Positions 14,573-22,796 of a stretch of 64,000 bases of DNA are shown in pieces. Source of the stretch: Schaedlerella glycyrrhizinilytica_A. Its GTDB lineage: Bacteria; Bacillota; Clostridia; Lachnospirales; Lachnospiraceae. Under the pieces are notes generated by a model. That model was not told the DNA's origin, did not search any database, and saw nothing but the letters and a program-made list of their open reading frames with translations. The stretch lies in NCBI RefSeq assembly GCF_042852765.1, contig NZ_AP031414.1; one strand, written 5' to 3'. Position numbers and translations under genes: made by a program. Each line of letters opens with the position of its first letter. Positions within the stretch are counted from its first letter, which is position 1.

Positions 14573-15127
14573 TTATTTCTTTTCTGCCGGAAGTCCCATT
14601 GCTGCCCTGATAGCTGACAGATTATCTCCACCAACATCAACGCCTCCTCCGGTTGCTCCGACTGCGTTCATAAATGGTTCGTCTGAACCAAATAAATAAG
14701 CATCCGATTCCTTTACGGTTTCCAATGCTTTCTTAATGTCCTCAGACTGGTTTTTCGATGCTTTCAATGCGTCCATATCCAGCATAGCCATGACTGCTTT
14801 TTCGTTACGTCCTCCGGCTGTTTTAATGGCTTCCTTGATGGTATCAGAGAAAATACGGTCTGCTTCTTTCGCAGCATATTCCGCATCTTTGTCTTTTAAC
14901 TGCTGATTGAGCTTGTCAATCTCACTCTGCATGGCTGTCGGATCTACATCCTTGAACTTTTCTAAAGACGCTGTTGCTGTCGCAAGCTGGTCTTTAAAAT
15001 TGTCACGCTCTCCCTCTGCTTTGGTAGTCTTTGCCTTTTCAGCGGCAATGTCTTTCCCATTCTCAGCCATAATCTTGTCAATAACATCCTGTTCCAATCC
15101 GAGTCCTTTTAAAAAATCTGTTTTCAT
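14573..15127 (-). CDS. Scaffold protein, phage minor structural GP20 family
   Basis: This 184-aa protein matches the GP20 scaffold family: an N-terminal helix with FLKGLGLEQDVIDKIMAENGKDI, a long coiled coil (residues 30-110) and a C-terminal capsid-binding segment (NLSAIRAAMGLPAEKK). The scaffold directs capsid assembly and is lost or cleaved before packaging. The order portal, minor capsid, scaffold, capsid is standard. Confidence 0.9.
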   Translation of the reverse strand: MKTDFLKGLGLEQDVIDKIMAENGKDIAAEKAKTTKAEGERDNFKDQLATATASLEKFKDVDPTAMQSEIDKLNQQLKDKDAEYAAKEADRIFSDTIKEAIKTAGGRNEKAVMAMLDMDALKASKNQSEDIKKALETVKESDAYLFGSDEPFMNAVGATGGGVDVGGDNLSAIRAAMGLPAEKK

Positions 15128-15266
15128 GTTCCATTCTCCTTTCGTATTAGGTTATTTTAGGCGTGTAACCATCCGCCACGAATTGACTATTTTAGGTCTG
15201 ATCAGCTGACCATATCTGCATAAAAATAAGACGCGTCACCCTGCGCCTCAAAGGGAGATAATTGGA

Positions 15267-15305
15267 TCACCACACCTTTCCTACATCATATTCAAAAAGC
15301 TCCAT
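15267..15305 (-). CDS. 12-codon micro-ORF with strong ribosome site
   Basis: ATG 15305 follows GGAAAGGAGGATTGTC, a near-perfect Shine-Dalgarno, but the frame closes after MELFEYDVGKVW. A second small frame starting with GTG GTG overlaps its end and runs 23 codons (VIQLSPFEAQGDASYFYADMVS). They fill the 241-bp space between the 88-aa gene and the scaffold gene. This could be a leader peptide, a coupled pair, or a frameshifted small gene. Confidence 0.35.
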   Translation of the reverse strand: MELFEYDVGKVW

Positions 15306-15368
15306 GACAATCCTCCTTTCCTAAAATTGGGGATAAAAATACCACTCACTCCGAAGAATGGGTGGTAT

Positions 15369-15635
15369 CTATACAACTGCTTTCATAGCCTTGTCATACT
15401 CAATCTTTAATTTCCGTTTGAAATCCTCAATTTCATCCGGCTTCATACCAGGTTCCGCGGAAGCACAAATATCTGGGGTTTCATCCGCAAGAATCTCCGT
15501 TGCCTTTGGTTGTTCGTTGTGCATTTCATCATAATCATCTACCAAAGCATCTTCCAAAATAATTGAGAACTCATAAATGTCCTTTGGTGTATCTTCCAAA
15601 AATTCTTTAATATAATTCATTATCTTTTCAAACAC
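15369..15635 (-). CDS. Small acidic protein, putative immunity partner of the capsid-linked nuclease domain
   Basis: This 88-aa protein is rich in Asp/Glu (DDYDEMHNEQP, DETPDICASAEPGMKPDEIEDF). Its start overlaps the end of the minor capsid gene by 8 nt, so it is translationally coupled to the nuclease-like C-terminus. Small acidic proteins encoded directly after a toxin domain commonly neutralise it. No family is recognised and the immunity role is inference. A plain structural role cannot be excluded. Confidence 0.7.
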   Translation of the reverse strand: MFEKIMNYIKEFLEDTPKDIYEFSIILEDALVDDYDEMHNEQPKATEILADETPDICASAEPGMKPDEIEDFKRKLKIEYDKAMKAVV

Positions 15636-17298
15636 ATTCCCACACCTCCTTTGGCATTTTTCGCCTTACAATAGAAACTATATCATCTGTATCTTTATTT
15701 TTCACCACAACAAGTTGTTTGCCCGAGTCAAAGAAAATCAACTTGCTTTCTCCCTCTGAATAATTCGGATTCCCTTTCACTATTGTAAGAACATCGCTTT
15801 CTTCAATGTTCGGATAACCTGGCTTATTTAATCTTGGCAGCCGACTCAATGCATGAACTGACAAATATACTCCATCTTTTTCAAATCTTACATACGCATC
15901 TTTTGATTTCTGCTTAAATTCAGAAGACCATTCCTTTTTATCGATATCAGAATATGTATCGACTTTCTTTTTCAATGCACTAAATTTCTTAGGTTCATTA
16001 TACTTCATCCGCCGGAAATCAGCAAGACTGCCAACATCATCGCCAAGTATATTTTTGTACCGATAGTACTGTTTTGAATCCCTGTCAGCATTCCGAATCA
16101 TATCAGAACTATACCGCAGATTCTGCATCTTCGTATTTGTTGCTACTCTTCCCCGCATATCATAATAGATGCGCTCTCTTTCTTCTGTCAGCCCCATCTT
16201 CTTACAAAACCGGCTATATTCATTCAACTGTCCCTGATATTTTGCCCTTGCAAGCATCACATCGTCCGGATCAGCGCCGCCGGAATCCAGAAGCTTTACT
16301 TTTTCACGCTGCGCCCTCATAGCGGTTTCCATCTGCCTCTGGCGTTGCTTTGCTTCATACAAAGTGTATTCTTTGCCGTTAAAGGTCTTCGGTGTATTTT
16401 CTTTGCGATCTTGTTCCGCGAGCCACTCATCCGTCCAGTTTCGTTCGGAAATTCCGGGAAAGAACGGATAATATTCGTGGTAACAGTTCCAGCCAAGCAG
16501 TCCAGGACCGGTACCAAGACCGCACACCGTAACCAATTCTTTCTTCCTCCAAACTTTACCTTGCCAGACCGCATGGGAAGGACGTGCTCCGGCGTGCCAT
16601 GCGACCTCGAAATGCTCTGTTCCAAGTTTCTCCGCATTCATATCTGAGATCTTCCCGGTAAGCTGTGAAACACCTGTCATCACAGCTCTTCTGGCAGCCA
16701 CATCCACTCTGTTCGCTCTTCCCGATGCATAATCAATCTGTCGAAGTCCGCTGTTTGTTAATTGCGTCACAACTCTTCGCAGGACACTGTTGTAATCAAA
16801 TGCTCCTGTAACAATATCCATACAGGCAGCGTCCAAATAATTCTGATATACCTCTGCCAATGGAGTCAGCACGGGATTTCCATTTCCATAGTCCAGATAA
16901 AATCCGAGCGACTGTGTAATGTTCTTCAAATCATCATTGCTTTGCCGAATAAAGCCTTCTGCCAGCTGTTGAAGTTCCTCATTTTCTTCATACGGAATAA
17001 ACTCTGCGTTGATCTGTTCGTATACATCTTTATTCCGGACATATTCCCAATCAATAACCTTATCGTACAGTTCGAACATTTCCGGATAAGATTTATCCAG
17101 TGTTTCTTTCAGCATTTTTTCGATATCCTCAGATGAATATCCAAGGATTCTGAGTCGGTTTATCTGCCAATCTGCCGTACTGGTTATTTTCCCCGTCTGC
17201 TTTATCCGGCGGACAATGTCTTCCATGATCCGAATTTCCAGATCAGAAAAATTTTTTTCAATCTGACCGGATAGCTGTTTTTTATAATCTTCCCGCAA
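15628..17298 (-). CDS. Phage minor capsid protein with C-terminal BECR-type nuclease domain
   Basis: This 556-aa protein starts at TTG 17298, with AGGTGAT 5 nt upstream. Residues 1-320 are the Phage_min_cap2 (MuF-like) head protein, with the conserved HAGARPSHAVWQGKVW...GWNCYHEYYPF block at about 233-277. A helical linker (about 320-450) leads to a C-terminal domain (about 470-556) with the pattern H-A-L-S-R-L, alternating strands and IVSIVRRKMPKEVW. This is typical of Barnase-EndoU-colicin E5/RelE-like RNases. Such fusions are proposed to deliver a toxin with phage DNA. An acidic partner gene overlaps its 3' end. Confidence 0.85.
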   Translation of the reverse strand: MREDYKKQLSGQIEKNFSDLEIRIMEDIVRRIKQTGKITSTADWQINRLRILGYSSEDIEKMLKETLDKSYPEMFELYDKVIDWEYVRNKDVYEQINAEFIPYEENEELQQLAEGFIRQSNDDLKNITQSLGFYLDYGNGNPVLTPLAEVYQNYLDAACMDIVTGAFDYNSVLRRVVTQLTNSGLRQIDYASGRANRVDVAARRAVMTGVSQLTGKISDMNAEKLGTEHFEVAWHAGARPSHAVWQGKVWRKKELVTVCGLGTGPGLLGWNCYHEYYPFFPGISERNWTDEWLAEQDRKENTPKTFNGKEYTLYEAKQRQRQMETAMRAQREKVKLLDSGGADPDDVMLARAKYQGQLNEYSRFCKKMGLTEERERIYYDMRGRVATNTKMQNLRYSSDMIRNADRDSKQYYRYKNILGDDVGSLADFRRMKYNEPKKFSALKKKVDTYSDIDKKEWSSEFKQKSKDAYVRFEKDGVYLSVHALSRLPRLNKPGYPNIEESDVLTIVKGNPNYSEGESKLIFFDSGKQLVVVKNKDTDDIVSIVRRKMPKEVWECV

Positions 17299-17307
17299 TC
17301 AGATCAC

Positions 17308-18660
17308 CTACTTCATAACTTGGTTCTGTTCCGGAAGCATCTTCTCGGCGGTTGCTTCATCTTCGTTGTACCACTTCATGCGATATTCCAAGTGTGACAT
17401 CACACCCATGCTCACATCCTGTCGATCCTGCTGCCGTTCCGTTTCCTCATCCGTTAAGATAGAATCGTTGAATTTACAGGCGAACTCGTATCCGGAATTT
17501 AGCATGCTATTGTAAAAAGCAAGCCCCGCGGCGAAATCTTCCAGGCATTCTTGCAAATTGCTCTGTATTGCCGTGACTCGGTTGTATTTCCGATTCTTTG
17601 ACGCTTTTATCTCCGTCGCTGTCTTTGCTACCTCCTGCACATCTGACAGATCTCCGTAAGCAAGTCCGACAGAAAACTCAATCTCTCGCTTGTACTCTTC
17701 CAGACCACGCCTAAAAGCTTCATCGCGCATTTCCGGAGAATATTCTTTCAAAAGCTCCTGATCTTTGCCTGCTTCCAGATTCAATCCCCGATACAGCCGT
17801 TTGTTCAGCTTTGCCATTCCGAATCTGCCAGTGGATTTATCCTGTTTTAGCGCTTTATTATCCACATGGATGGCACGTTCTCCGGATTCATACTCCCAAT
17901 CCAGCCTTGCCCCCTGTATATCTGCTTTTCTGATCAGATCTTTCGCGGAATCGTATGCGGATACTCCGCATGCAGAGCCATCCACCTTGTTCTTGATCGG
18001 ATTCCGGTAATATCCAAAGTCCATCCGGTTCATGCCCGGGTATGTAACAGGACCCGGCGCAATACCCGCCCAATCTTCCACTACTTCCAGATTACACGGA
18101 AGACCGATGTCATTCTCTGTCTGCGAATGGAAGCACTTATTTTCTATGGTCAGATTTCCATTTAGAAAATAATGTCGTTCAAATCGCGTGAAATAATCCA
18201 CATCCCCGACTTTCTTCACAGTCAGAAATGCAATATCATTCGGTTTTCCATCATCACCGAAGCTGATCGGGATGATCTTGTCCGCGGATACAAACTCGGC
18301 GGTTGCTCCTCCAAGCGGCTTCAAGGCAAAGGATCCAAGCGCAAGCCCATCCTGCAGGTTCTCGTTCAGCCTTACAATATTCTTCTGGTATATCTTGTCC
18401 AGTCGCTCGTTGCTCACACTGGTCTCCATTTCCACCAGAACGCAATCAGCAAATTCCCGGCAGATCCCCTCTTCAATGCCTAGAGAAACAATGCTGTCCG
18501 TGATCCAGTCAGCCTGCCCATTCAGCATCTGCTTCCATTCATTTATTGCATCGATCATTCTGTCGGAAAGCGTGATATCCTTGCCGACGATCTGCTTTAA
18601 TGTCGTATATCCAAACATCCGCATAAGTCCTTTCCAAAATTTTTTAATTCCATCAAACAT
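17308..18660 (-). CDS. Portal protein (SPP1 Gp6 family)
   Basis: This 450-aa protein has the SPP1-type portal pattern: KKFWKGLMRMFGYTTLKQIVGKDITLSD at the start, a central GLALGSFALKPLG block, and VAKTATEIKASKNRKYN in the helical crown region (about residue 350). The dodecamer is the DNA gate for packaging and ejection. It overlaps TerL by 8 nt and precedes the minor capsid gene by 9 bp. Confidence 0.92.
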   Translation of the reverse strand: MFDGIKKFWKGLMRMFGYTTLKQIVGKDITLSDRMIDAINEWKQMLNGQADWITDSIVSLGIEEGICREFADCVLVEMETSVSNERLDKIYQKNIVRLNENLQDGLALGSFALKPLGGATAEFVSADKIIPISFGDDGKPNDIAFLTVKKVGDVDYFTRFERHYFLNGNLTIENKCFHSQTENDIGLPCNLEVVEDWAGIAPGPVTYPGMNRMDFGYYRNPIKNKVDGSACGVSAYDSAKDLIRKADIQGARLDWEYESGERAIHVDNKALKQDKSTGRFGMAKLNKRLYRGLNLEAGKDQELLKEYSPEMRDEAFRRGLEEYKREIEFSVGLAYGDLSDVQEVAKTATEIKASKNRKYNRVTAIQSNLQECLEDFAAGLAFYNSMLNSGYEFACKFNDSILTDEETERQQDRQDVSMGVMSHLEYRMKWYNEDEATAEKMLPEQNQVMK

Positions 18661-19981
18661 CTTCCACCTCTTCGATCAGGTATTTCATATCACGCTCAAT
18701 CGTGTATTCAAATGCATCGAGACTGTCAATATCTGTACTGCCATCATCCAATCGTTCATCCTTTCCGATCACGTCTTTATTCCACACAGCATCTGAAAAT
18801 GCAGTCTGCAAAGACTCGCAATCCTCTGTGATAAAAAATCGCCCTGCTCCCATAAGCTTGACAGTACACCGGATTCTGTCATTGATCGCCGCTTTCCTTG
18901 CCTTGCGGACCGATATCCACGGATACTCCTTTTCCACGGCATTCCGGATGGAATTTCCAAGAACAGTCTCCGCATTATCGTAGTAAACAGTTTCCACGTT
19001 ACAGTACTGAACATATTCTCCCCTTTTTCTGATCACTGCATATTTTTGAATTACTTCCCCAACAAAATCACAGAACATCTTGTTCAGCATGTTGCTGTCA
19101 ATGTCCTCATTTTCATCTTTCGCCATGATCCTCCGGGATTTCAAGGCGATCACGTTTCTGTAATCGTCAGTATATCCTCTTGCCACAAAAGAATGTCCCG
19201 ACTGATTCCCACCAAAGTCCAAACCTATTTCGATGGATGTAATATCTTCTTTCCGGAACTGCTGATACTCCGGATCCGATGAAAACTCATCAACAATTTC
19301 ACACCGGAACGCATCTGGATTGTCTGCAAACCGTTTGTAGATTGCTCCGTCTGCACGCTTCCACAGTCCAAGGATGAGACGGTCATAATAAATCGTCCCC
19401 TCATACTCTTTGCAAAGCTGCTCCACAAACGCTTCGGGAAGAAACGGATTGTCAAAGATCGTATACTTCTGCAGGTAAATATCCAGTTCCGCATTATCCA
19501 GAAACTCTTTTAACCAATGCGTCGGATGCTCCGGGTTACAGGATCCATCAAAGCAGGAATACGGTTTATCAAGACGGGATTTCAGCATCTGGAAGACTTC
19601 TTTGTTCCACTTCGCCACCTCATCCCCATAAGCATACTTGATGCTGGATCCCTGAATCTTTGCAACCTGACTGATTTTCTCTGCACCAAGACAATACACT
19701 TCTTCACCGCATATCTGTGCAACATTCCGGCTGTTTATAGTCCCGATCAGCTCTTCTGTATACACCTCACGCATTGGCTGCAACACGTTTCGTTCAATAG
19801 ATTCTTTCGATACCCCAAGAATCGTATTTAATCCCGGAAGTCCCGACCGTTCGCGGATACGGGACAGAATCACAAAGGCAGTATCTACATAAGACTTCCC
19901 AGATCGTACAGCACCTGACTTAATATTCCATCTATGAGTGGCATTCAGTATGTACTCATTTTGTTTCTGACTTAGCTGCAT
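18653..19981 (-). CDS. terL: Terminase large subunit (PBSX/Terminase_3 family)
   Basis: This 442-aa motor protein has Walker A SGAVRSGKSY (residues about 22-31), a candidate Walker B region (KYAYGDEVAKW, about 134-144), a coupling stretch after it, and a C-terminal RNase H-like nuclease beginning IGLDFGGN (about 252-259). Further acidic residues lie at YYDNAE and DSLDAFEY. It translocates DNA into the procapsid and cuts concatemers. It overlaps TerS by 26 nt. Confidence 0.95.
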   Translation of the reverse strand: MQLSQKQNEYILNATHRWNIKSGAVRSGKSYVDTAFVILSRIRERSGLPGLNTILGVSKESIERNVLQPMREVYTEELIGTINSRNVAQICGEEVYCLGAEKISQVAKIQGSSIKYAYGDEVAKWNKEVFQMLKSRLDKPYSCFDGSCNPEHPTHWLKEFLDNAELDIYLQKYTIFDNPFLPEAFVEQLCKEYEGTIYYDRLILGLWKRADGAIYKRFADNPDAFRCEIVDEFSSDPEYQQFRKEDITSIEIGLDFGGNQSGHSFVARGYTDDYRNVIALKSRRIMAKDENEDIDSNMLNKMFCDFVGEVIQKYAVIRKRGEYVQYCNVETVYYDNAETVLGNSIRNAVEKEYPWISVRKARKAAINDRIRCTVKLMGAGRFFITEDCESLQTAFSDAVWNKDVIGKDERLDDGSTDIDSLDAFEYTIERDMKYLIEEVEDV

Positions 19982-20624
19982 GATCTCTCAATCCCTCCAA
20001 AATCAAATCGAGTCGTTCAATTGCATCCTGCTTTCCACCGACTCGCTCCGCAATCTCTTTGTATTGCTTTATCATACTTCTCAATTCCCCTTGTGCTCTC
20101 GACTGAGCTTTTAGGAAGTTCGCCTGCTTATCCCACGCCTGCTGCACCTCCCACTTTTCCCCGATCACGTTGCCGTCTTTTCTTTCGACTTTTTCAACTG
20201 TCTTGTCTTCTGCATCCCGGACGTACATGATCTGCTGTGCCCGGATAATGGCAGCATAGGCGATCTGGATCTGATCCCAGAGGATGTCCAGCGGATCCGT
20301 CGGCATCTCCTGAATAATAGAAACGGTCTCTTCCGGAAGATACTTCGAGAAGAAACCGAACTTTTCTGCATTCTTATTTCTCGGCGGCGCACCGTGCCCG
20401 ACTGCGTTTTTGTTTCCGGGCTGACCGCCGTGTTTTCGTTTTATCGTAGTACTACAATCATTTTTTCGTAGTACTACATTCCATTTATCCTTACATTTCC
20501 AATTGCTGATCGTGTTCTCTTTTTCATTCAGCATCTCAGCAATTTTCCTGTTCGTAATTTTACCGTCATGCTCTTTGAATATCTCAAAAGCTTTATCTCT
20601 ATTCTCACTTCTACGTTTTGGCAT
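19956..20624 (-). CDS. terS: Terminase small subunit
   Basis: This 222-aa protein starts at ATG 20624 with GGTGGTGAG upstream. The N-terminal 50 residues are a helix-turn-helix DNA-binding domain (DGKITNRKIAEMLNEKENTISNWKCKDKW). A Gly/Asn/His-rich linker (KHGGQPGNKNAVGHGAPPRNKNA) and a helical oligomerisation region (residues 95-215) follow. TerS rings recognise pac or cos. Two copies of an 11-bp palindrome spaced 22 bp apart lie inside this gene and are candidate recognition sites. Confidence 0.9.
   Translation of the reverse strand: MPKRRSENRDKAFEIFKEHDGKITNRKIAEMLNEKENTISNWKCKDKWNVVLRKNDCSTTIKRKHGGQPGNKNAVGHGAPPRNKNAEKFGFFSKYLPEETVSIIQEMPTDPLDILWDQIQIAYAAIIRAQQIMYVRDAEDKTVEKVERKDGNVIGEKWEVQQAWDKQANFLKAQSRAQGELRSMIKQYKEIAERVGGKQDAIERLDLILEGLRDHAAKSETK
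20445..20477. repeat. Paired 11-bp repeats CGTAGTACTAC inside terS (candidate pac)
   Basis: CGTAGTACTAC occurs at 20445-20455 and 20467-20477, exactly 22 bp (two helical turns) apart. Its core GTAGTACTAC is a perfect palindrome. In several headful phages the packaging signal lies inside the small terminase gene and consists of short repeats. The role here is inferred. Confidence 0.5.
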
Positions 20625-20711
20625 CTCACCACCTTCCAATCTGGCTTATTATATATAACATGGCTCAATTATTATGTTTATCAGGCAACGCCATATATTT
20701 GCGCATTAGAA

Positions 20712-20730
20712 AAGCACCCCGGAGGGTGCC
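20712..20730 (-). terminator. Rho-independent terminator after the acetyltransferase gene
   Basis: GCACCC (20714-20719) and GGGTGC (20724-20729) form a 6-7 bp GC-rich stem with a short loop, followed on the minus strand by TTTTCT. It closes the two-gene acetyltransferase cassette and isolates it from the terminase genes. Confidence 0.75.
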
Positions 20731-20747
20731 TGATATACTATGTATGA

Positions 20748-21380
20748 TTATAACATGATAAAATATTGTAATAAATGTGTTCCTGTTATATCTGTTTCAT
20801 CACGATCCAACTGTCGCTTTCCAAAGAATTTAAAATTATTTCTTTCGTAGAACTTTATTAGTTTTTCTTTTTCTTCACATTCTAAATATGCAAAACGTCC
20901 ACCTATTTCGTTTTGAACTTTACGAACCTTTTCCATTGCCAAATGAAGTAAATCATCGCCTGTTATTAGAGAATCGTTACCATCTGTATAGTTTTTTCCA
21001 AGCTGAGCAATCAACGGAGCCGCAATCGTATAATCATTTGTTTTCTCGTTAAACACACCATGCTCTCTCAACTTGCGTGCTTCTCTTGAATTAACAGCAT
21101 TTCTCTCAATTGTTATAGATTTTGATGTGATAGTATAATATCCAACAAATGCATTTTCTTTTTTATCCTCTGTTTCCCAGTACACTATATGCGTTTTAGC
21201 AAATCCCCTTTTAGAAAACTCTATTGCTTTGTACCTCAAAAAATTTTCTACATCCGTATTCATCGGACACGAAAAAGAGGAGAGGATTTCTTTTACATTA
21301 TCCTCTCCTAATTCATCTAACATATCACTTAAATTGAACTGAACAAAATGTGTTTCTGGAATTATATCATTTATCTTCAC
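20748..21380 (-). CDS. GNAT-type N-acetyltransferase, accessory/toxin-like
   Basis: This 210-aa protein has GNAT features: a central strand pair (THIVYWETEDKKENAFVGYYTI), the region IAQLGKNYTDGNDSLITGDDLLHLAMEKV corresponding to the acetyl-CoA segment, and FAYLECEEKEKLIKFYERNNFKFFG, the typical GNAT C-terminal motif B. It overlaps the small upstream gene by 4 nt, and the pair has its own promoter and terminator. Such pairs are widespread in clostridial mobile DNA and look like acetyltransferase toxin-antitoxin loci. That role is inference. Confidence 0.75.
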   Translation of the reverse strand: MKINDIIPETHFVQFNLSDMLDELGEDNVKEILSSFSCPMNTDVENFLRYKAIEFSKRGFAKTHIVYWETEDKKENAFVGYYTITSKSITIERNAVNSREARKLREHGVFNEKTNDYTIAAPLIAQLGKNYTDGNDSLITGDDLLHLAMEKVRKVQNEIGGRFAYLECEEKEKLIKFYERNNFKFFGKRQLDRDETDITGTHLLQYFIML

Positions 21381-21550
21381 TGCTTTCCAAAAAACTCCTT
21401 AATTTTATCACCCGTAATTTCCTTGCACTCCCTCGTGAGTTTTTCCGGTCTGTATTTTGCATCTTTCGCACTCTCTAAAGCTTGCACAAATGTACGGGCG
21501 AATCGCTTATCTTCTATCTTGACATTTTTTAAAATGCTCTTCGTAGCCAT
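21377..21550 (-). CDS. Small partner of the acetyltransferase (putative antitoxin)
   Basis: This 57-aa basic protein starts at ATG 21550, preceded by AGGAGGTGACATGT. Its pattern (ATKSILKNVKIEDKRFARTFVQALESA ... ITGDKIKEFFGKQ) is a recurring companion of GNAT genes in Firmicutes. An N-terminal strand-helix-helix may be a short DNA-binding or toxin-wrapping module. The ATGA overlap with the acetyltransferase and the dedicated promoter at 21622-21649 fit an antitoxin-first operon. Confidence 0.68.
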   Translation of the reverse strand: MATKSILKNVKIEDKRFARTFVQALESAKDAKYRPEKLTRECKEITGDKIKEFFGKQ

Positions 21551-21621
21551 ACATGTCACCTCCTGAATCCTTAAACACAAACCTCGCTCGTTTGTATAAT
21601 ATTATAAATATATACACTTCT

Positions 21622-21649
21622 ATTATACGCATTTGTGGCGAAATTGCAA
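21622..21649 (-). promoter_or_regulatory. Promoter of the acetyltransferase pair
   Basis: On the minus strand TTGCAA (21649-21644) and TATAAT (21627-21622) are spaced 16 bp apart, about 70 bp before the small partner gene. The rest of the 320-bp interval 21551-21871 holds this promoter, the terminator at 21738-21769 and AT-rich DNA with no gene. Confidence 0.65.
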
Positions 21650-21737
21650 GATTTCAGGCTGTTTTTTTACATTTTATTGAAAAATGCAATATAGTGTCAT
21701 CACTAAATTCTTTTAGTCACAACATATTGTGTCAATC

Positions 21738-21769
21738 AAAAAACGCCCTCCAAACGGAAGACGTTTTTT
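21738..21769 (-). terminator. Rho-independent terminator after the late regulator gene
   Basis: Arms AAAAAACG-CCCTCC and GGAAGA-CGTTTTTT pair with a AAAC loop (with G-U pairs on the minus strand), and T-runs occur on both sides. On the minus strand it ends the transcript of the regulator gene that stops at 21872, and it could act in both directions. Confidence 0.65.
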
Positions 21770-21871
21770 CGTTTATACATTTCACAGGGAGGGTTTCGGA
21801 AGCCGGTTCCTTTTCTCTGACTTCCGATGCTATCATAATAGCACAGGTAATACTGCAGTGGACTGCACTCT

Positions 21872-22318
21872 TTACGAAATTTTCAAATTTGTTAAAGCCC
21901 GTCCATGAAGTTCATACACCCACCGCTCTCCATAATCCATCGCAGATGCAATCTCCCACCAGTTCATTCCCTTTATGTACCGATAGAACAACACATCCCT
22001 CTCATCTTCATTCTCAAGCTGCTGAATCCGCCAGGAGATGTCTTTGTATGCCTTTACCTGTTCCACACCCTCCTGATACAGCTTTTCCTCTTTCTCATGC
22101 AGTTCCGCCGCATAACTGGACAAATCCCCCTGTCCACTTCCATGCGGCATCCCGTCATTGTTCACAGACGGATACATCTTCAAGTTCCGGATCTCGTCAA
22201 TCTCCAGTTCGATCCGTTTGATCCGCCGACCATGCATCCGGTATCCCCGGAGATAACTCTTCTTCCTGTCGTTCTCAAATTTCACGTTATTCTCTTCTAG
22301 CCTCTGTCTCACCGGCAA
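21872..22318 (-). CDS. Late-gene transcription regulator, DUF1492 / sigma-region-4-like
   Basis: In this 148-aa protein residues 1-85 form a helical coil. Residues 95-145 match a sigma-70 region 4-like helix-turn-helix (LENEDERDVLFYRYIKGMNWWEIASAMDYGERWVYELHGRAL). Proteins of this kind (RinA/ArpU-like, DUF1492) activate late phage operons. Its place at the end of the early operon, upstream of terS, fits a switch from early to late transcription. It overlaps the preceding gene by 32 nt. Confidence 0.8.
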   Translation of the reverse strand: MPVRQRLEENNVKFENDRKKSYLRGYRMHGRRIKRIELEIDEIRNLKMYPSVNNDGMPHGSGQGDLSSYAAELHEKEEKLYQEGVEQVKAYKDISWRIQQLENEDERDVLFYRYIKGMNWWEIASAMDYGERWVYELHGRALTNLKIS

Positions 22319-22592
22319 TCTCCCCTTTCACTGCATCGATCCCGTACTTTCTCGCTACAAATTCTGCCACGTCTTCCCTGCGCATCAGCTCTCCTTGCTC
22401 CCGGATCAGCACTGATGCCTGATACGGCTTGTGCTGCATCTGCCGCTTTGCCGCCGCGGAGGGATCATGCTCTGCCATCTGCTCAAGCCCGCGCTGTCGG
22501 ATGTTCTCTGCCTGCTTCCGGCGCTGTGCTTCGTTTGTTTTGGTCTTTCTCAATGTATCACGCTCCTTTAATACAATCTCATTAACGGACAT
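22287..22592 (-). CDS. Small basic helical phage protein
   Basis: This 101-aa protein starts at ATG 22592, with GCGGAGAAGA upstream. It is charged and helical throughout (KERDTLRKTKTNEAQRRKQAENI), with a conserved-looking C-terminal half (YQASVLIREQGELMRREDVAEFVARKYGID). I do not recognise a family. It overlaps its neighbours on both sides in the early operon. Confidence 0.65.
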   Translation of the reverse strand: MSVNEIVLKERDTLRKTKTNEAQRRKQAENIRQRGLEQMAEHDPSAAAKRQMQHKPYQASVLIREQGELMRREDVAEFVARKYGIDAVKGEIAGETEARRE

Positions 22593-22726
22593 TCTTCTCC
22601 GCTTCTTCCAACCTCGCACTCACCGTCTTCATCAACCGTGTCGCCGTACTTACAGTAATGATCACAAATATCACCACCTACTTCTTCGATTATTTTTGTC
22701 ACACTTTTTCTCTCGTCCATCTTCAT
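22568..22726 (-). CDS. Small cysteine-rich phage protein
   Basis: This 52-aa protein starts at ATG 22726 with AAAGGAGTGG upstream. It has four cysteines in CDHYCKYG and GECEVGRSGEECPLMRL, suggesting a zinc site, after a short basic helix (KSVTKIIEEVGG). Similar Cys-rich miniproteins occur in clostridial phage early operons; function unknown. Confidence 0.65.
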   Translation of the reverse strand: MKMDERKSVTKIIEEVGGDICDHYCKYGDTVDEDGECEVGRSGEECPLMRLY

Positions 22727-22759
22727 CTTTCCACTCCTTTGAATTTCAATTTTATCCGC

Positions 22760-22787
22760 TTGCATTGTCCACTCAAAGTGATATAAT
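22760..22787 (+). promoter_or_regulatory. Promoter of the phage tRNA gene
   Basis: TTGCAT (22760-22765) and a perfect TATAAT (22782-22787) are spaced 16 bp apart, ending 9 bp before the tRNA. Because all surrounding genes are on the other strand, the tRNA needs this promoter of its own. Confidence 0.7.
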
Positions 22788-22796
22788 GTTTTACAT

